From the NCBI GenBank assembly GCA_027717925.1, contig JALLON010000087.1, positions 1 to 9,877 on the forward strand: 9,877 bases of DNA, read 5' to 3'. How positions within the stretch are numbered: position 1 is the first letter of the stretch; each line of letters begins with the position of its first letter. The DNA comes from Acidobacteria bacterium AH-259-G07 (GTDB lineage Bacteria; Acidobacteriota; UBA6911; RPQK01; JADFOI01). Made by a program: the position numbers and the translations under genes. The notes beneath the pieces are model-generated. The model worked only from the letters and a program-made list of their open reading frames with translations. It made no database searches and was not told the DNA's origin. Shown one piece after another: positions 7,951-9,877 of this stretch.

Positions 7951-8232
7951 ATGAGAGCCGTTTGGAAAAATGTCACTCTCGCCGAAAGTGACCAGACCAT
8001 TGTGGTGGAAGGCAATCATTATTTCTCACCTGAGTCCATCAACAGGGAATATTTTGAAGAAAGTGACACGCACACCACCTGTTCTTGGAAGGGGCAAGCC
8101 AGTTACTACCACATCACAGTGAGTGGACAACGGAATGAGGATGCCGCCTGGTACTACCCACAGCCCAAGGGGGCGGCAGTGGAGATCAAAGACCATATCG
8201 CCTTTTGGAAGGGTGTTGAGGTCGCTCCGTAA
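7951..8232 (+). CDS. DUF427 domain protein
   Basis: A complete 93-residue cytoplasmic protein of the DUF427 family (PF04248), which has no established biochemical function. The whole chain matches the domain: MRAVWKNVTLAESDQTIVVE, then GNHYFSPESINREYF, SDTHTTCSWKGQASYY, DAAWYYPQPKGAA and the closing HIAFWKGVEV. Its conserved aromatic and histidine/cysteine residues (NHYF, THTTCSWKG) are intact. No signal peptide or membrane segment is visible. The start is well supported: AAGGAGGT (7935-7942) lies eight bases before the ATG. The gene begins 75 bases after the kinase stop with no obvious terminator between, so cotranscription with the kinase is plausible, though a functional link is not implied. 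It is the last intact gene in the window. Confidence 0.9.
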   Translation: MRAVWKNVTLAESDQTIVVEGNHYFSPESINREYFEESDTHTTCSWKGQASYYHITVSGQRNEDAAWYYPQPKGAAVEIKDHIAFWKGVEVAP

Positions 8233-8373
8233 AGTCCTGGACATTAAAGCAACGGGACGTGAGTGCGAACACCGGCGCATCGTTCCACCTTGAAACTCGG
8301 TGTGGTGGTCCAACGATCTTTGCGCGCCCGATTCCGCGGTCGCAGCGTGGCCTTCGACGGTGACGAATCTGCA

Positions 8374-8547
8374 CCGACACCAACCCTTGAACGTGTCGCA
8401 CCAGAAGACCTTGTCCTTGTCGCAGACAAGATAGTTCGGCGTCGAGTCGGTGCATCCAATGACGCTTTCCAGAAACCTGCGAACAGCCAGTGAGTCGCCT
8501 GGACCAGCACAGTACGGTACGTTGAGGAGGCCGAGCGAGCGCAACAC
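8374..8547 (-). pseudogene. Transposase (DDE integrase-core) fragment
   Basis: Reading the minus strand from 8547 gives a stretch containing AVRRFLESVIGCTDSTPNYL, then VCDKDKVFWCDTFKGWCR, ending at 8374. This resembles the middle of rve-type (retroviral integrase core) transposases, where a block such as YLVCDKG.QFWCDGFKRWC holds the second catalytic Asp (here in CDKD). After WCR the expected continuation with the catalytic Glu is not found in any frame down to 8233, and the N-terminal part is missing because the tandem repeats begin at 8552. It is therefore a short, non-functional remnant. The family match is from memory of motif patterns, and the IS family cannot be given. Bases 8233-8373 show nothing else that I can support. 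Confidence 0.5.
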
Positions 8548-8551
8548 TGGC

Positions 8552-8775
8552 CTGTAAATGTTACAGATGTTGAAACTGGCAAAAGCAACAACGGCAGTAA
8601 ACGTAACGTAACGATTATCTATAACGGAACGATTATCTGTAAGCGTTACAGATGTTGAAACTGACTAAAGATAATGGCAGTAAACGTAACGCAGCCGATC
8701 ATCTGTAACGGAACGATTATCTGTAAACGTTACAGATGTTGAAACTGACAAAAGACAACGGCAGTAAACGTAACG
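8552..8775. repeat. Tandem repeat array, three copies, period 84-85 bases
   Basis: A 55-57 base core occurs at 8552-8608, 8637-8691 and 8721-8775. Each copy starts CTGTAA, contains GTTACAGATGTTGAAACTG and ends GGCAGTAAACGTAACG. The cores are separated by related 28- and 29-base linkers (8609-8636, 8692-8720), both ending TAACGGAACGATTAT. Each core opens with a small palindrome, CTGTAA-N3-TTACAG. In copies 2 and 3 this extends to eight-base arms, ATCTGTAA-N3-TTACAGAT (8635-8653, 8719-8737). In copy 3, ATCTGTAACG (8701-8710) also pairs perfectly with CGTTACAGAT (8728-8737). Because the linkers are alike this is not a CRISPR array. No open frame of note crosses it. It starts four bases past the transposase remnant. 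Confidence 0.9.
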
Positions 8776-8832
8776 AACGGCGTTCACAATAACAGGCCAT
8801 TTGTTTCGGGTTACCGGTCTCAGGTGCTCTCA

Positions 8833-9710
8833 TTAGGCAAGCGCTTCCTTCACTGCCGCGATATGCTCTGGAGTTGTTCCGCTGGAACCCCCGATAATCT
8901 TTGCCCCTGTCGAAAGCCACTCTTTCGCAAATTCGCGGTACTTTCCGGGGGGTGTCTCTTCGGTGTTGACGAAGCTAGGATAGAAGTCAGGCTTCCAGCT
9001 TGGGGGACTGTACTTCCCGACCATGGCTTTAGCCCCTGCTGGTCCACCATTGAGGATGGATGGCAGACTTTTCGAGACAACATCCGGCGGAGCGGCGGAC
9101 AGAAGGATGGCCCCGGCCCCCTCATCCCGGGCGATCTTTCCTGCCTCTGATAATGATTCCCCACTCAGGAGATTCCCGTGGAGGTCCGGGATTAGGCTCA
9201 CCCAGACGGGAAGTCCACGCCTCCCTGAGTGAGAACCTGTACACATTCGGCATGGTGAGCGTAACATTCCTCGACATCGGGCGAGAGGTCCGGCCGGAAA
9301 AGGTGCTGAAGCGGAGATATGGAGCCGGCAATGGGAACGACACCGTCTTTCCCCGTTTCCCTCAGCGCTTCCCGTGCCAGGACGATGGCTTGACTGCAGA
9401 GCTGCTGCGCCTTAGTCGCGAGCCCCGGAGCGCCGATCTCTGCCATATGCTCTTGGTCGCGGAAGAAGTTGATAAAGTTCCTTTTCGTCAGATTGAAGGT
9501 GTGCGAAGTGATGACGTCTGCCCCGGCTTTGAGGTAATCGATGTGGATCTGCTGGATGACATCGGGAGCGTCCTCGATCCCGTGCTGCCGCCACCGAACT
9601 CCCCGACGCATCCCTTCCGTTCCGATCCCGCCATCGAGAATGATGGGCGAACCTGAGGAGAGTTTACTTCTGATGTTGTCGTAGCTCATGGTGAAATGGC
9701 GGGAAGGCAT
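8833..9710 (-). pseudogene. Homocysteine S-methyltransferase family gene, broken by a frameshifting deletion
   Basis: Two minus-strand pieces together form one homocysteine S-methyltransferase domain (PF02574, TIM barrel). The N-terminal piece starts at 9710 (ATG with GAGGG just upstream) and carries IILDGGIGTEGMRRG, HIDYLKAGADVITSHTF and VVPIAGSISPLQ up to TQGGVD, then leaves the frame and stops at a TGA (9198-9200). The C-terminal piece continues in another frame from LPVWVSLIPDLHG near 9216 through GAGAILLSAAPPDVV and AKIIGGSSGTTPEHIAAV to a TAA at 8833-8835. Relatives usually have about 25 more residues between GVD and LPVWVSL, so the junction at 9213-9216 looks like a deletion that also shifted the frame. 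The zinc-binding cysteines of working enzymes are also absent: GGSSGTTPEH replaces GGCCGTTPEH, and LLSAAPPD replaces a block with Asn-Cys. Intact members transfer a methyl group to homocysteine; this one should not. Nothing distinct is seen in 8776-8832, downstream of its stop. Confidence 0.85.
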
Positions 9711-9761
9711 CTACCCTCACCCGGCCTGCCCGAATCCGTTCAACAACTCTAGCCCGGATTA

Positions 9762-9783
9762 TTCATGAATGCCCGGGCATGAA
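9762..9783. repeat. Nested palindromes around CCCGGG
   Basis: ATGCCCGGGCAT (9769-9780) is a perfect 12-base palindrome. It is flanked by TTCATG (9762-9767) and CATGAA (9778-9783), and TTCATGAA (9762-9769) is itself a palindrome. The preceding AGCCCGGATTATTCATGAA looks like the start of a dispersed intergenic element, with the larger inverted repeat following directly. It lies 5' of the methyltransferase pseudogene. Confidence 0.6.
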
Positions 9784-9784
9784 C

Positions 9785-9874
9785 CGCCAAGACGCAAGGA
9801 ACGCTAAGCGACGGACAGCAGGGAGGGACAGTCCGCACACAGACTGTCCCTCCCTGCTGTCCGTTATCTTGGCG
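9785..9874. repeat. Large nested inverted repeat (23-base perfect stem plus outer 8-base stem)
   Basis: Bases 9811-9833 (starting ACGGACAGCAGGG) are the exact reverse complement of 9842-9864 (ending CTGCTGTCCGT), with an eight-base loop at 9834-9841. An outer pair, CGCCAAGA (9785-9792) and TCTTGGCG (9867-9874), encloses this stem. No coding sequence is present from 9711 to the window end. The structure resembles a non-autonomous mobile or REP-like intergenic element, and may extend past the window edge. A bidirectional terminator is less likely because no T run follows. Confidence 0.8.
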
Positions 9875-9877
9875 CCC

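Noticed and set aside
8026..8547. Full 173-residue minus-strand open frame as a gene
   Set aside because: Only the first part (to 8374) resembles a transposase. The rest runs antisense into the DUF427 gene and has no matching motif.
8552..8775. CRISPR array
   Set aside because: There are only three repeats, the intervening linkers are near copies of each other rather than unique spacers, and no cas gene is present.
9060..9656. Plus-strand 198-residue open frame across the methyltransferase pseudogene
   Set aside because: It is low-complexity shadow coding opposite clear methyltransferase motifs on the minus strand.
9811..9864. Ordinary intrinsic terminator
   Set aside because: The stem is much longer than usual, lacks a following T run on either strand, and sits upstream rather than downstream of the only nearby gene.

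Overview
The window looks like a piece of a free-living bacterial chromosome, most likely from Acidobacteriota or a similar uncultured environmental phylum. The best clue is the large transmembrane Ser/Thr kinase with a TolB-like domain and TPR repeats. Its opening residues (GKTISHYKILEKLGGGGMG) are of a type that is abundant in Acidobacteriota. This is judged from family knowledge, not from a search.

Layout from left to right. Bases 44-2806 encode a seven-helix UPF0182 membrane protein. A 209-base gap with two hairpins follows. Bases 3016-5293 hold two overlapping genes: a choline/aminoglycoside-type small-molecule kinase and an enolase homologue. The enolase homologue keeps the metal ligands and the catalytic lysine but has two changed active-site positions. 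After another 203-base gap with a promoter candidate comes the kinase-TolB-TPR protein (5497-7875). A small DUF427 protein (7951-8232) lies 75 bases downstream in the same direction and has a strong ribosome binding site.

From 8233 to the end the window is accessory or decaying DNA. It holds an antisense transposase fragment, three copies of an 84-85 base tandem repeat built around small palindromes, a homocysteine S-methyltransferase gene broken by a frameshifting deletion (minus strand), and finally a palindromic element with a perfect 23-base inverted repeat.

Working together: the kinase and enolase-like genes are very probably cotranslated and may catalyse consecutive steps on a phosphorylated acid, but the substrate cannot be read from the sequence. 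The Ser/Thr kinase is a membrane signalling protein and may share a transcript with DUF427. No CRISPR array, tRNA, rRNA, phage module or toxin-antitoxin pair was found. The points most worth a second look are the altered enolase with its overlapping kinase, the 84-85 base repeat array, and the methyltransferase lacking every zinc-binding cysteine.
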